Source: JAJZQD01 sp021847735 | GTDB taxonomy: Bacteria; Bacillota; Thermincolia; Thermincolales; UBA2595 | Assembly (NCBI GenBank): GCA_027324025.1 | Contig: DAHVYW010000050.1 | Span: forward strand, 1-54,247 | Reading direction: 5' to 3' | Length of the DNA: 54,247 bases | Shown: in pieces, positions 7,726 through 16,518 of the stretch | Layout: every line of letters begins with the position of its first letter | How positions within the stretch are numbered: position 1 is the first letter of the stretch | Program-made: the position numbers and the translations under genes | The notes under the pieces: model-generated | Told to the model about the DNA's origin: nothing | The model's input: the letters and a program-made list of their open reading frames with translations, nothing else | Database searches by the model: none

Positions 7726-7938
7726 TGTTTTCAGCCTCCAGAGCATACCCCTTCTAAAATCATTGTAAACTAAGGCTTATCTAAATGCCATGAGAAAAAT
7801 TTAACAATTAGAAATGGCCGGATTTATTTGTGGGAGCGACTTTGCTGCTTTATTACTTGCCGGAGTCCGTATTGGAATAAAAGTGGAAGAAACCAGGCAT
7901 AGTAAAATTGACATGACAGTATTTAGAGGGTGAATGAA

Positions 7939-8298
7939 ATGAGAGACCGGACAATGATTATCCTGGCCTTGTTGTTTTTAACGCTGACCGTAGGGGTAGG
8001 GGTAAATAAATCACTGGCCGCCTGCAACACGTTGGTGGGAAAACCCATGGCTCCAGGAATTGGGGAAATGTACCGGCGTCAGGTTCCCTTGGCCGTAGAC
8101 CAACTTGAAAAAGGTACCCGGTACGGAAAAAGCACGGCCAGGATGATAACCCGTAGTTATCCTGTTGCGGTAAAGGTGGTTGAGCGGGTAAAAACAAGGG
8201 CCGAATCCGAGATAAAAGCCGGCTTAGCCGTTTGGCGGCAGTGGTATCGGAACACATTTAATAACGTGGGCAGTCGGGCCCGGTACGAAAAAATATAA
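7939..8298 (+). CDS. small putative lipoprotein, function unknown
   Basis: 119 aa. The N-terminus is a basic start plus a hydrophobic core (MIILALLFLTLTVGVG) and a LAAC lipobox at about residues 26-29, so export and lipidation at Cys are likely. The mature part is basic and helical, with no further motif I recognise. TAGAGGG at 7924-7930 supports the ATG at 7939 over the GTG at 7930. It lies between the divergent cytochrome gene and murJ. Possible partner of the cytochrome or of envelope biogenesis; this is only proximity. Confidence 0.6.
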   Translation: MRDRTMIILALLFLTLTVGVGVNKSLAACNTLVGKPMAPGIGEMYRRQVPLAVDQLEKGTRYGKSTARMITRSYPVAVKVVERVKTRAESEIKAGLAVWRQWYRNTFNNVGSRARYEKI

Positions 8299-8387
8299 TG
8301 ATATAATAATTTGTCCTTTCCCAGTTAACCCAAATAATGATATATTAATTAGAGGTAAACTCTCGGGTTAACGAAAGGAGAAAACCA

Positions 8388-9950
8388 ATGTCTACAGGCA
8401 AAAAGGTGGCTAAGGCTGCCGGAATGCTAATGATAGCAATGATGGTTTCACGGGCCCTTGGTTATGTCAGGGAAGCTTCTCTCGCCTCCGCCTTTGGCGC
8501 CAAGTGGCAGACGGATGCCTTCCTGGCAGCCTTCACAGTGCCGGACTTCCTTTATGACCTCCTGGTGGGAGGGGTGCTGAGTTCAGCTTTCATCCCGGTT
8601 TTCTCAAGCTACCTGGCCACCGACCGGGAAGAGGAGGCCTGGGAAGTAGCCAGTACCATGATAAACTTACTGTTTATCGTAATGGTTATCTGTGTAACTC
8701 TCGGAATGATATTTGCGGTTCCCTTGACTAAGCTGGTGGCGTACAAATTTACCGGGGAGACCCTGGCTTTGGCAGTAAAACTGTCCAGGCTAATGTTTCC
8801 GGCTTTTGTTATTCTTGCGATGTACGGTCTGATGCAGGGTATCCTAAACTCTTACAAGCATTTCGCTGCACCCGCTATCGGGGCTATTGCATATAATCTC
8901 TGTATCATAGTCTTCGGGCTGCTGCTGCAAAAAAAGTACGGCATCATGGGTTTTGCCATCGGCGTAGTGGCAGGGCATATCGCCAGTTTCTGCATCCAGC
9001 TCCCGGTGGTCATAAAGAAAGGTTTGAGGTACCGGTTTACCTTTAATTTACGCCATCCCGGTGTCAGAAAGATGTTTTTGCTGATGGTTCCTACAATGTT
9101 AGGACTCGCCGCCAACCGGGTCAACCTGGTGGTTAACCAGAGCCTGGCCTCCGGTATCAGTGAAGGAAGTATTACCGCCCTTAGGATGGCCAGCCGTTTA
9201 ATGTGGCTGCCCCTGGGTGTTTTTGCAGGTTCCATATCAGTGGCTGTTTTCCCGACCCTGACATCCCAGGCGGCCAGGCAAGAGATGGCTGAGTTTAAAC
9301 AGACCCTGTCCATGGGTATCAGGTCAATTTTTCTGATTACCATTCCGGCTTCTGTGGGCCTTGCAGTTCTCAGCGTACCCATAGTGAGGCTGCTTTTTGA
9401 GCGGGGTGAGTTTAACCCTGGGGCTACCCAGGTGACAGCTTATGCCTTGATTTTTTATTGTATAGGCCTGTTTGCCCAGTCGGCGGTATGGGTCGTGACC
9501 AGGGCTTACTACGCTTTGCTTGATACCCTCAGGCCGCTTTTGATTGCCGTGACTACAATTTTTATCAATGTGGCCCTCAATTTTGTCCTCCGTCCGGTGC
9601 TGGCTGAGCGGGGGCTGGCCCTCGCCTATTCATTGACGGGAATATATAACCTGTTAGTGCTGCTGTACATTCTGAGGACTAAAATCGGCCAGATCGACCT
9701 TAAAAAAATTATCAGGTCCTTTGTCCTGGTTTCAGTTTCTTCGGCTGTTATGGGGGTAGTTACATACGGTGTGGCCGGTTTTCTGGGCACCCACCTGGAT
9801 TTGGCCCTTAGAATAAACCAGGTGATTCAGGTAGGCCTGTCCATTGTCGTTGGCCTGATCGTGTTTGCCGTGGCCGTACTGATGTGCCGCCTGGAGGAGA
9901 CCGAACTTGTGATGGGCATTATTAAAAGGAAACTGAAAAGGGCCGGGTAA
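8388..9950 (+). CDS. murJ: lipid II flippase MurJ (MviN)
   Basis: 520-aa polytopic protein of the MOP exporter superfamily with about 14 membrane segments. The start (GKKVAKAAGMLMIAMMVSR, then ALGYVREASLASAFGA...TDAFLAAFTVPDFLYDLLVGG) is the MurJ/SpoVB hallmark, and RLLFERGEFNPGATQ in the second half is typical of MurJ. It flips undecaprenyl-linked peptidoglycan precursor across the membrane. AAAGGAGAAAACC precedes the ATG. It appears to be transcribed alone; lepA downstream has its own promoter. Confidence 0.92.
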   Translation: MSTGKKVAKAAGMLMIAMMVSRALGYVREASLASAFGAKWQTDAFLAAFTVPDFLYDLLVGGVLSSAFIPVFSSYLATDREEEAWEVASTMINLLFIVMVICVTLGMIFAVPLTKLVAYKFTGETLALAVKLSRLMFPAFVILAMYGLMQGILNSYKHFAAPAIGAIAYNLCIIVFGLLLQKKYGIMGFAIGVVAGHIASFCIQLPVVIKKGLRYRFTFNLRHPGVRKMFLLMVPTMLGLAANRVNLVVNQSLASGISEGSITALRMASRLMWLPLGVFAGSISVAVFPTLTSQAARQEMAEFKQTLSMGIRSIFLITIPASVGLAVLSVPIVRLLFERGEFNPGATQVTAYALIFYCIGLFAQSAVWVVTRAYYALLDTLRPLLIAVTTIFINVALNFVLRPVLAERGLALAYSLTGIYNLLVLLYILRTKIGQIDLKKIIRSFVLVSVSSAVMGVVTYGVAGFLGTHLDLALRINQVIQVGLSIVVGLIVFAVAVLMCRLEETELVMGIIKRKLKRAG

Positions 9951-9980
9951 CTCAGGAAACGTTTAGATATCAGAGTATTA

Positions 9981-10009
9981 TTGATTTGCCGGTGACATGA
10001 TGTTATAAT
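9981..10009 (+). promoter_or_regulatory. predicted sigma-A promoter of lepA
   Basis: TTGATT (9981-9986), a 17-base spacer and TATAAT (10004-10009). Just before the lepA start a strong hairpin GCCCCAG...CTGGGGGC lies at about 10073-10101, without a T-run. Confidence 0.65.
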
Positions 10010-10126
10010 AATAAGGCTGAGATTTAGCTTTGAAGTTCACTGCTTTACTTATATCCGGAGTTTGATTAATTTCGCCCCAGGCTGCACCCCGGTCTGGGGG
10101 CGTTGCATAAAAGGGAGAGAAAACAC

Positions 10127-11935
10127 TTGGTGGAAGTCGGAAGACATCAAAACACAAGGAACTTTTGCATAATTGCCCATATTGACCACGGCAAGTCCAC
10201 TCTGGCTGACCGCCTGCTGGAGTTTACGGGTGCTTTAAGTGAGCGTGAAATGGCGGACCAGGTATTGGACCAGATGGACCTGGAACGGGAAAGGGGCATA
10301 ACCATTAAAGCCCAGGCAGTTAGGCTTAACTACAAGGCTGACAATGGGGAGACTTATACCCTTAACCTTATTGACACCCCCGGCCATGTGGATTTTACCT
10401 ATGAGGTTTCCCGCAGCCTGGCGGCCTGTGACGGCGCTATTCTGATAGTCGATGCGGCCCAGGGGATTGAAGCCCAGACTCTGGCCAATGTTTACCTGGC
10501 CCTCGAACATAACCTGGAGATTATCCCGGTTATCAACAAGATAGACTTACCCAGTGCGGAACCGGACCGGGTGAAAAAGGAAATAGAGGATATAATCGGT
10601 CTTGACGCCAGTGATGCTGTTCTGGCGTCTGCTAAGGAAGGCTTAGGGATAAAGGAGATTTTGGAACAAATTGTGGAGAAAATCCCCCCCCCTAAGGGTG
10701 ATGAATCAAAGCCCCTTAAGGCTTTGGTCTTTGATTCCCATTACGACCCTTATAAAGGGGTTATTGCCTATATCAGGATTATGGACGGGACTGTCAAACC
10801 CGGCATGGAAATCAAGATGATGTCAACGGGGAAGATTTTTGAGGTTAACGAAGTAGGAATATTTAGGCCTTTTATGACATCTGTGGACGAGTTGGGTGTC
10901 GGAGATGTCGGGTTTATTGCTGCCAGCATCAAAAATGTCAGGGATGTCAGGGTAGGTGACACTGTCACCAATGCTAAAAAACCTGCGGACAAACCCCTTC
11001 CCGGTTACCGGCAGGTTACACCGATGGTTTTCTGCGGTTTGTTCCCCATCGACGGTGCGGACTACGACAATTTGAGGGATGCCCTGGAAAAATTGCAGTT
11101 GAATGACGGGTCTCTGATGTTTGAGCCGGAGACGTCAATCGCCCTGGGTTTCGGTTTCCGCTTGGGTTTTCTGGGGCTCCTGCATATGGAGATTATTCAG
11201 GAACGCCTGGAAAGGGAGTATGGGCTTAGCCTGATTACAACTGCGCCCAGTGTAGTTTTCCGCATATACAAGACTGACGGAGAGGTTATTGAGATTGATA
11301 ACCCTACCAATATGCCCCCTGTGCAAAATATTAATAAGATGGAGGAACCCTTTGTCAAGGCTACTGCAATGGTTCCCAACCAGTATGTGGGGGCTGTCAT
11401 GGACTTGGCCCAGGAAAAACGGGGTGTCTTCCTAAACATGGAATACCTTACGGAAACAAGGGTTACACTAACCTACGAAATGCCGCTCATCGAAATTATC
11501 TATGATTTCTTTGACCTGTTAAAGTCCCGGTCGAAGGGGTATGCGTCTCTTGACTACGAGTTTACAGGTTACCGGGAGTCAGATCTGGTTAAGGTTGATA
11601 TTATGGTTTCCGGGGAAATCGTTGATGCCCTGTCCAGTATAGTTCATAGCGACAAGGCGTATCAGAAGGGACGCCAGCTGGCGGACAAATTAAAAGATAT
11701 TATTCCCAGGCACATGTTTGAAATACCTATCCAGGCTACTATTGGAAACAAGATTATTGCCAGGGAAACGGTTAAGGCCATGCGCAAGAACGTATTGGCC
11801 AAATGCTACGGCGGGGATATTTCCCGGAAACGAAAACTCCTGGAGAAACAAAAAGAAGGAAAGAAACGGATGAAACAGGTTGGCAATGTGGAAATCCCGC
11901 AAGAGGCATTTATGGCAGTGCTAAAAATAGAGTAA
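10127..11935 (+). CDS. lepA: elongation factor 4 (LepA), back-translocating GTPase
   Basis: 602 aa, the normal LepA length. G1 AHIDHGKST, the switch region RERGITIKAQAV, G3 DTPGHVDF and G4 NKIDLP are intact, followed by EF-G-like domains and the LepA-specific C-terminal domain (YGGDISRKRKLLEKQKEGKKRM). The family normally begins a few residues before RNFCIIAHIDHGKST. GGGAG at 10113-10117 best fits TTG at 10127; GTG at 10130 is the next option. The conserved lepA-hemW-hrcA order follows. Confidence 0.96.
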   Translation: MVEVGRHQNTRNFCIIAHIDHGKSTLADRLLEFTGALSEREMADQVLDQMDLERERGITIKAQAVRLNYKADNGETYTLNLIDTPGHVDFTYEVSRSLAACDGAILIVDAAQGIEAQTLANVYLALEHNLEIIPVINKIDLPSAEPDRVKKEIEDIIGLDASDAVLASAKEGLGIKEILEQIVEKIPPPKGDESKPLKALVFDSHYDPYKGVIAYIRIMDGTVKPGMEIKMMSTGKIFEVNEVGIFRPFMTSVDELGVGDVGFIAASIKNVRDVRVGDTVTNAKKPADKPLPGYRQVTPMVFCGLFPIDGADYDNLRDALEKLQLNDGSLMFEPETSIALGFGFRLGFLGLLHMEIIQERLEREYGLSLITTAPSVVFRIYKTDGEVIEIDNPTNMPPVQNINKMEEPFVKATAMVPNQYVGAVMDLAQEKRGVFLNMEYLTETRVTLTYEMPLIEIIYDFFDLLKSRSKGYASLDYEFTGYRESDLVKVDIMVSGEIVDALSSIVHSDKAYQKGRQLADKLKDIIPRHMFEIPIQATIGNKIIARETVKAMRKNVLAKCYGGDISRKRKLLEKQKEGKKRMKQVGNVEIPQEAFMAVLKIE

Positions 11936-11940
11936 ACAAG

Positions 11941-11975
11941 CCACTGTTCACTAATCACTGTTCACTGTTCACTAA
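11941..11975. repeat. short tandem-like CACTGTTCACT repeat
   Basis: Three near-copies of the unit CACTGTTCACTAAT lie in the 60-base gap between lepA and hemW. Similar low-complexity TTCACTG runs occur between genes in many bacteria. No function suggested. Confidence 0.5.
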
Positions 11976-11994
11976 TATTACGGCGGTGTTTAAA

Positions 11995-13131
11995 ATGGCT
12001 ATCGGAATTTACATTCACGTGCCTTTTTGCCTGAAAAAATGCAATTACTGTGACTTCGTCTCCTACCCTTATGACGCAGACTTGGCTGCGTCATATGTTT
12101 ATGCCCTGGGGAAGGAAATGTCCTACCAGTTGGTTAACATGGGCAGTGAACACCGGGAAGTGAAGAGTATATACCTGGGAGGGGGGACCCCTACCGTCCT
12201 GACCGGGGAACAACTTGCCGCCATTTTGGAAAACTGCCGTAAATCTTATCAGGTTGCTGACGATGCGGAGATTACGGTAGAATGCAACCCGGGCACAGTG
12301 AATCCTGACAAACTGGGCAGAATCAGAAAAGCCGGGGCAAACCGCGTGAGTATAGGTGTTCAGGCATATCAGCAGGAGCTGCTGGCCAGACTGGGCAGGA
12401 TACACAACTGGCAGGAAGTCGAGTCTGCGGTCCGACACAGCAGGCAGGCCGGCTTTGACAATGTGAGCCTGGACCTAATCTTTGGCATCCCCGGGCAGTC
12501 GATGAGACAATGGCGGGACACCCTTGACAGGGTTTTAGCCCTGTCGCCCCAGCATATATCGGCATATAATTTAAAAATTGAGCCAGATACTCCCCTCCAC
12601 CGGGACGTGTGTTCGGGATATCTGATCCCCTGTGACGAAGAACTGGAGTTGGAGATGTACTGGTATGTTATTGGTTTTCTGACTGGTAACGGGTTTGTCC
12701 ACTATGAAATTTCAAACTTTGCCCGGCCCGGGCGGGAAGCCCGCCACAATCTAATTTACTGGCGCAATGAAGAGTATTTGGGATTTGGTCCGGCGGCCCA
12801 TTCGATGTTAGAGGGACGCAGGTTTAGCAATGTGGAAAAAGTGGAATTATATATAAACAGATTAAACAGAAATGAATCGGGCATCCAAAACCAGCAGTAT
12901 CTATCCAGAGAAGAGCGGATTTCGGAAACCGTCTTTTTGGGGTTGAGATTAATTGAAGGGCTCGACCTCGATGCTTTTAAACAAAGTTACGGGCAGTCCA
13001 TATTTGAAATATTCGCGGTGCAGTTGAAGCGGCTCAGTTCATTGGGTTTAGTAAAAATTGAAGATAATCGCCTTAAGTTGACTGAAAAAGGTTTACCATT
13101 GGCTAATGAAGTCTTTGCCGAGTTCATATAA
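11995..13131 (+). CDS. hemW: radical SAM heme chaperone HemW
   Basis: 378-aa radical SAM protein. The N-terminus IYIHVPFCLKKCNYCDF gives the CxxxCxxC cluster motif with the F/Y-rich context of HemW, followed by YLGGGTPT and ECNPGT. The C-terminal region has the HemW domain. HemW inserts heme into target proteins; it lacks the extra Cys of true coproporphyrinogen oxidase HemN (CNYCDF rather than CxxCxC). ATG at 11995 matches the family start; the frame is open further upstream, but that sequence is intergenic. The ribosome binding site (GGCGG) is weak. Confidence 0.93.
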   Translation: MAIGIYIHVPFCLKKCNYCDFVSYPYDADLAASYVYALGKEMSYQLVNMGSEHREVKSIYLGGGTPTVLTGEQLAAILENCRKSYQVADDAEITVECNPGTVNPDKLGRIRKAGANRVSIGVQAYQQELLARLGRIHNWQEVESAVRHSRQAGFDNVSLDLIFGIPGQSMRQWRDTLDRVLALSPQHISAYNLKIEPDTPLHRDVCSGYLIPCDEELELEMYWYVIGFLTGNGFVHYEISNFARPGREARHNLIYWRNEEYLGFGPAAHSMLEGRRFSNVEKVELYINRLNRNESGIQNQQYLSREERISETVFLGLRLIEGLDLDAFKQSYGQSIFEIFAVQLKRLSSLGLVKIEDNRLKLTEKGLPLANEVFAEFI

Positions 13132-13145
13132 TGGGATTCCGATTC

Positions 13146-13174
13146 TTGACAAATAAATCTTTCAATGGTATTTT
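13146..13174 (+). promoter_or_regulatory. sigma-A promoter of the hrcA operon
   Basis: TTGACA at 13146-13151, a 17-base spacer and TATTTT at 13169-13174. The CIRCE operator begins 15 bases after the -10, overlapping the expected start of transcription. Confidence 0.8.
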
Positions 13175-13188
13175 TTATTTATAAGGTT

Positions 13189-13215
13189 TTAGCACTCGAC
13201 ATGGTAGAGTGCTAA
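13189..13215 (+). promoter_or_regulatory. CIRCE operator for HrcA
   Basis: Perfect inverted repeat TTAGCACTC-N9-GAGTGCTAA, identical to the CIRCE consensus. HrcA bound here is expected to repress the whole hrcA-chaperonin-grpE-dnaK-dnaJ operon. It lies 20 bases before the hrcA ATG. No second CIRCE is visible elsewhere in the window. Confidence 0.97.
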
Positions 13216-13234
13216 CAAAAAAGAGGGTGTTGAT

Positions 13235-14272
13235 ATGACTCTGGACGAAAGAAAGCAAAAAGTTCTCCAGGCTATCATCAAAGACTATATTTCCACCGCA
13301 GAACCGGTTGGTTCCAGGACAATTTCCAAAAAATATGACCTGGGTGTCAGCCCTGCCACCATCAGAAACGAGATGTCCGACCTGGAGGAGCTTGGTTATA
13401 TCGAACAGCCCCATACCTCTTCCGGCAGAATCCCCTCAGACAGTGGATACCGCTATTATGTGGACTGCCTGATGAAAAAAAAGAAATTATCCCAGGATGA
13501 TGAAAAGACCATTCTCAGCGGGTATAAGACAAAAGTTCAGGATATCGGTACTGTTTTGCAGAGGACTAACACAATCCTCTCCAATATTACCAACTATACA
13601 TCGCTGGTTACCGGGCCGCAGTTTAAAAACAGCAACCTGAGATATGTCCAGCTTATGCCTCTTGACAACGGCAAGGCTCTGGTAGTTGTGGTTACCGACA
13701 ACGGAATGGCTCAGACCAGAATGATTGAACTGCCCCAGACTATTGACGATGTTGACCTGCAGAAAATAAGCCAGGTTATGAACGCCAAGCTCCAGGGGCT
13801 TAGCCTTGAACACATTAAGCTGACCCTGATTAAGGAGATATATTTCGAGCTTACCAAACACAAGCACGTTCTTAATGCCGCTATGGATCTGATTCAGGAA
13901 ACCCTTAATCTCAACCCTGAGGAAAAGGTTTATCTTGCCGGAACCCTAAATATTCTAAGCCAACCGGAATTCAGCGAAATAAGCAGGGTTAAGACTCTGC
14001 TCTCGCTCCTGGAACAGGATAAGGTATTAAAAAATATCCTGGCTGAAGGCAGCCCGGTAGAGGGTACTAAGGTAAAAATAGGCGGCGAAAATACAGTAGA
14101 AGGGCTTCGTGACTGCAGTACCATTACCGCCACTTATGAGATAGGCGGGAAGGTTATTGGCTCAGTAGGGGTCATCGGCCCTACCAGGATGGATTATGAA
14201 AAAGCCGTTTCCATAGTAGAATTTATGACTCAACATTTATCCAGTCTAATGAAAGATTTTTACGGGCGTTAA
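13235..14272 (+). CDS. hrcA: heat-inducible transcription repressor HrcA
   Basis: 345 aa. The winged helix N-terminus (LDERKQKVLQAIIKDYISTA, then EPVGSRTISKKYDLGVSPATIR and the LEELGYIEQPHTSSGRIPS wing) is typical HrcA, and the GAF-like C-terminal half includes GSVGVIGPTRMDYEKAVS. HrcA represses class I heat-shock genes and needs a chaperonin to fold; in most bacteria that is GroEL. Here the gene directly downstream codes for an archaeal-type chaperonin, which may take over this feedback role. AGAGGGTG precedes the ATG. Confidence 0.96.
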   Translation: MTLDERKQKVLQAIIKDYISTAEPVGSRTISKKYDLGVSPATIRNEMSDLEELGYIEQPHTSSGRIPSDSGYRYYVDCLMKKKKLSQDDEKTILSGYKTKVQDIGTVLQRTNTILSNITNYTSLVTGPQFKNSNLRYVQLMPLDNGKALVVVVTDNGMAQTRMIELPQTIDDVDLQKISQVMNAKLQGLSLEHIKLTLIKEIYFELTKHKHVLNAAMDLIQETLNLNPEEKVYLAGTLNILSQPEFSEISRVKTLLSLLEQDKVLKNILAEGSPVEGTKVKIGGENTVEGLRDCSTITATYEIGGKVIGSVGVIGPTRMDYEKAVSIVEFMTQHLSSLMKDFYGR

Positions 14273-14300
14273 ACACCAAGACCCATTAGGAGGTTCCCGG

Positions 14301-15881
14301 ATGAGCTTAAAACAACAAGCCATAAAAGGTTCGGACATAGATGAGAGGCTGGCGGCCCTAGTTACCAATTCCAATGCCGTAAGGGCAATAGCAGCGGCCG
14401 TCGAGGGCACCCTTGGCCCAAAAGGTCTCGATACTATGTTGGTAGATAAATACGGTGAAGTGGTAATCACCAATGACGGGGTCACCATTTTAACGACTAT
14501 GGAAGCTAACCACCCGGCGGCTAAAATGCTTATAAACATAGCTAAAGCCCAGCAGGCGGAAATCGGGGACGGCACAACTACTGCCACAGTGATGGCTGGG
14601 GCACTGGTCAGCGAAGGGGTAGACCAGGTTGTGAAAGGGGTCCCTGTGACTAGGATAATTGAGGGGATAAGGGCCGGGGTAACTAAAGCCGTCCAGTTGA
14701 TTCAGGAGAAAGCCTCTCTTGTCGGGGGAATGGATGACCCTGTACTGAGACAGGTTGCTTTAATTGCCGGCAGGGAGCACGGAGATATTGCGGACCTGGT
14801 AGTGGAGGCAGCCAGAATGACTGGCGCTGAGAAACTGAAAGACCCTTCCTTCAAGCTTTCTGACACGATAACATCCGAAGAAGGGGCTGAAAACGAAGTC
14901 TTTCTGGGTGTAATCATCAACAAGCAGCGCCTCAGCAAACACATGCCAAAAGAAATAACCAATGCCAAAATTTTGGTCGTTGACGACGCGCTTGAACCTG
15001 AGGAAATCGAAGACGAAGCCCTGGCCACTGAGGCTGGCTTTGCCCGGTACCAGGAATTGCAGGAGCAGTTCAACAGCAACCTGAAGAAAATTACGGAATT
15101 GGGTGTCAAAGCCATTATCGTGGATCGGGGAGTGGATAGTTACGCCGAAGAGGTGCTAACAGATGCCGGTATTATGGTGGTTCAGCGGGTATCTAACAAA
15201 GAGCTCCTCAAAGCCGCGGAACATACAGGGGCCAGGCCCATAAAGAGAACCGGTCTGCGGAAAGAAACCGCTAATCTGACGAAGTATTTAGGTAAGGCCA
15301 AAAAGATTTATGAGGACGAAAAACTTGAACATATCAGAATCCTTGGCGGCAAAGGCAAGCCAATGGCCACCGTTCTGGTGGGAGCAGCCACCGAAGAGGT
15401 AGTAGGGGAACGGGAAAGGATTGCCAAGGATGCTGCAGCTTCTGTACAGGCTTCGGTTAAGGGTGGAGTCGTGCCAGGCGGAGGAGCTATTGAACTGGCA
15501 CTGGCCAGAGAGGTGGAAAAAGTCAGGGAGAGCGTCCGCGGGATGGCCGTCTACGGGATAGACTGTGTTGTCGAGGCTTTAAAAAGGCCTTTTTCCCAGA
15601 TTGTTGCCAACGCCGGGTTTAACCCTTTAGAAAAAATAGGTGATGTGGTCGCCGCCCAGCTCAAAGAGGGCCGGGAAAGCCTGGCTTTGGATTGCGACAG
15701 CGGTGACGTTGCCGACATGTTTGAACTGGGGGTAGTGGACCCGTCAATGGTTAAACTCCATGCTTTAAAGGCTGCAGGGGAAATTGCCGAAGCCATCCTG
15801 CGTATAGATACAATTATTAAGAAAAAAGAAGAGGCCGTTCCCAAAACCAGGGCAGATCACTTTGAAGAAAGCGAATTTTAA
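14301..15881 (+). CDS. archaeal-like (group III) chaperonin in the dnaK operon
   Basis: 526-aa Cpn60/TCP-1 family protein closer to thermosomes than to GroEL. Seen: LVTNSNAVRAIAAAVEGTLGPKGLDTML near the start, DGVTIL, the ATP-site GDGTTTATVMAGAL, the apical segment with DRGVDSYAEEVL, the GGKGKPMATVLVGAATEEVVGERER hinge region and PGGGAIELALA. A built-in lid, as in group II, would make GroES unnecessary, and no groES is adjacent. Bacterial group III chaperonins inside dnaK operons are known from Carboxydothermus and relatives. RBS AGGAGG; it starts 28 bases after hrcA and lies on the CIRCE-controlled transcript. The C-terminus (HFEESEF) lacks the GGM repeats of GroEL. Confidence 0.93.
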   Translation: MSLKQQAIKGSDIDERLAALVTNSNAVRAIAAAVEGTLGPKGLDTMLVDKYGEVVITNDGVTILTTMEANHPAAKMLINIAKAQQAEIGDGTTTATVMAGALVSEGVDQVVKGVPVTRIIEGIRAGVTKAVQLIQEKASLVGGMDDPVLRQVALIAGREHGDIADLVVEAARMTGAEKLKDPSFKLSDTITSEEGAENEVFLGVIINKQRLSKHMPKEITNAKILVVDDALEPEEIEDEALATEAGFARYQELQEQFNSNLKKITELGVKAIIVDRGVDSYAEEVLTDAGIMVVQRVSNKELLKAAEHTGARPIKRTGLRKETANLTKYLGKAKKIYEDEKLEHIRILGGKGKPMATVLVGAATEEVVGERERIAKDAAASVQASVKGGVVPGGGAIELALAREVEKVRESVRGMAVYGIDCVVEALKRPFSQIVANAGFNPLEKIGDVVAAQLKEGRESLALDCDSGDVADMFELGVVDPSMVKLHALKAAGEIAEAILRIDTIIKKKEEAVPKTRADHFEESEF

Positions 15882-15915
15882 CATAACTTTGAAATTAGAA
15901 CGGGGTGATACAAGA

Positions 15916-16467
15916 ATGCAAAAAGAGGAACAACATACTGACGGTATTAACGCAACGGCTCCGGGAGAAACGACCGTTGAAGAAGAGATAAGCCAAACCG
16001 CCGGGGAGGTCAATGGCGAGCAGGGCGAGGTAGAAAAGTACCAAGCCAAGGCTGATGAATACCTGCAGCTCCTGCAGCGGGTTCAGGCCGATTTTGACAA
16101 TTTCAGAAGGAGAACCGCTCAGGAGCGGGAAGATTTGTCCAGGTATTGTTCCATGCGGCTGGCTACAAACCTGCTGCCCATTCTCGATAATTTTGAACGG
16201 GCCCTTAAGGTATCAGGTGAAGATGTAAATCAGTACATGGAGGGCATGGAACTTATCTACAGGCAATTCAAAGGTATCCTTGAAAAAGAAGGTATTAAGG
16301 AAATGGATGCCGTAGGGAAGGAATTCGACCCGAATTTCCACGAAGCCGTTATGCAGGTGCCCAGTGAAGAACACCCCGATAACACGGTAGTCGAGGAGTT
16401 ACAGAAGGGTTACTTCCTGGCAGACCGGGTTATCAGGCCGGCTATGGTGAAAGTGGCCAAGAGTTAA
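15916..16467 (+). CDS. grpE: DnaK nucleotide exchange factor GrpE
   Basis: 183 aa. An acidic, poorly conserved N-terminus is followed by a long coiled coil (KYQAKADEYLQLLQRVQADFDNFRRRT) and the beta-wing domain with LEKEGIKEMDAVGKEFDPNFHEAV and DRVIRPAMVKVAK. It releases ADP from DnaK. The open frame extends upstream into the end of the chaperonin gene, but ACGGGGTGA sits correctly before the ATG at 15916. Confidence 0.95.
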   Translation: MQKEEQHTDGINATAPGETTVEEEISQTAGEVNGEQGEVEKYQAKADEYLQLLQRVQADFDNFRRRTAQEREDLSRYCSMRLATNLLPILDNFERALKVSGEDVNQYMEGMELIYRQFKGILEKEGIKEMDAVGKEFDPNFHEAVMQVPSEEHPDNTVVEELQKGYFLADRVIRPAMVKVAKS

Positions 16468-16518
16468 GTTTTACTTTTTTTTAAAATCACATATATAAAT
16501 CAGGAGGTTGAATATCTT

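Noticed and set aside
10073..10101. Riboswitch or terminator before lepA
   Set aside because: The hairpin is strong, but there is no T-run and no aptamer-like sequence upstream; more likely a simple leader stem.
14702..15115. 137-aa open frame antisense to the chaperonin
   Set aside because: Shadow frame: Ser/Leu-rich low-complexity translation typical of the reverse of a Glu/Ala-rich gene, no ribosome binding site.
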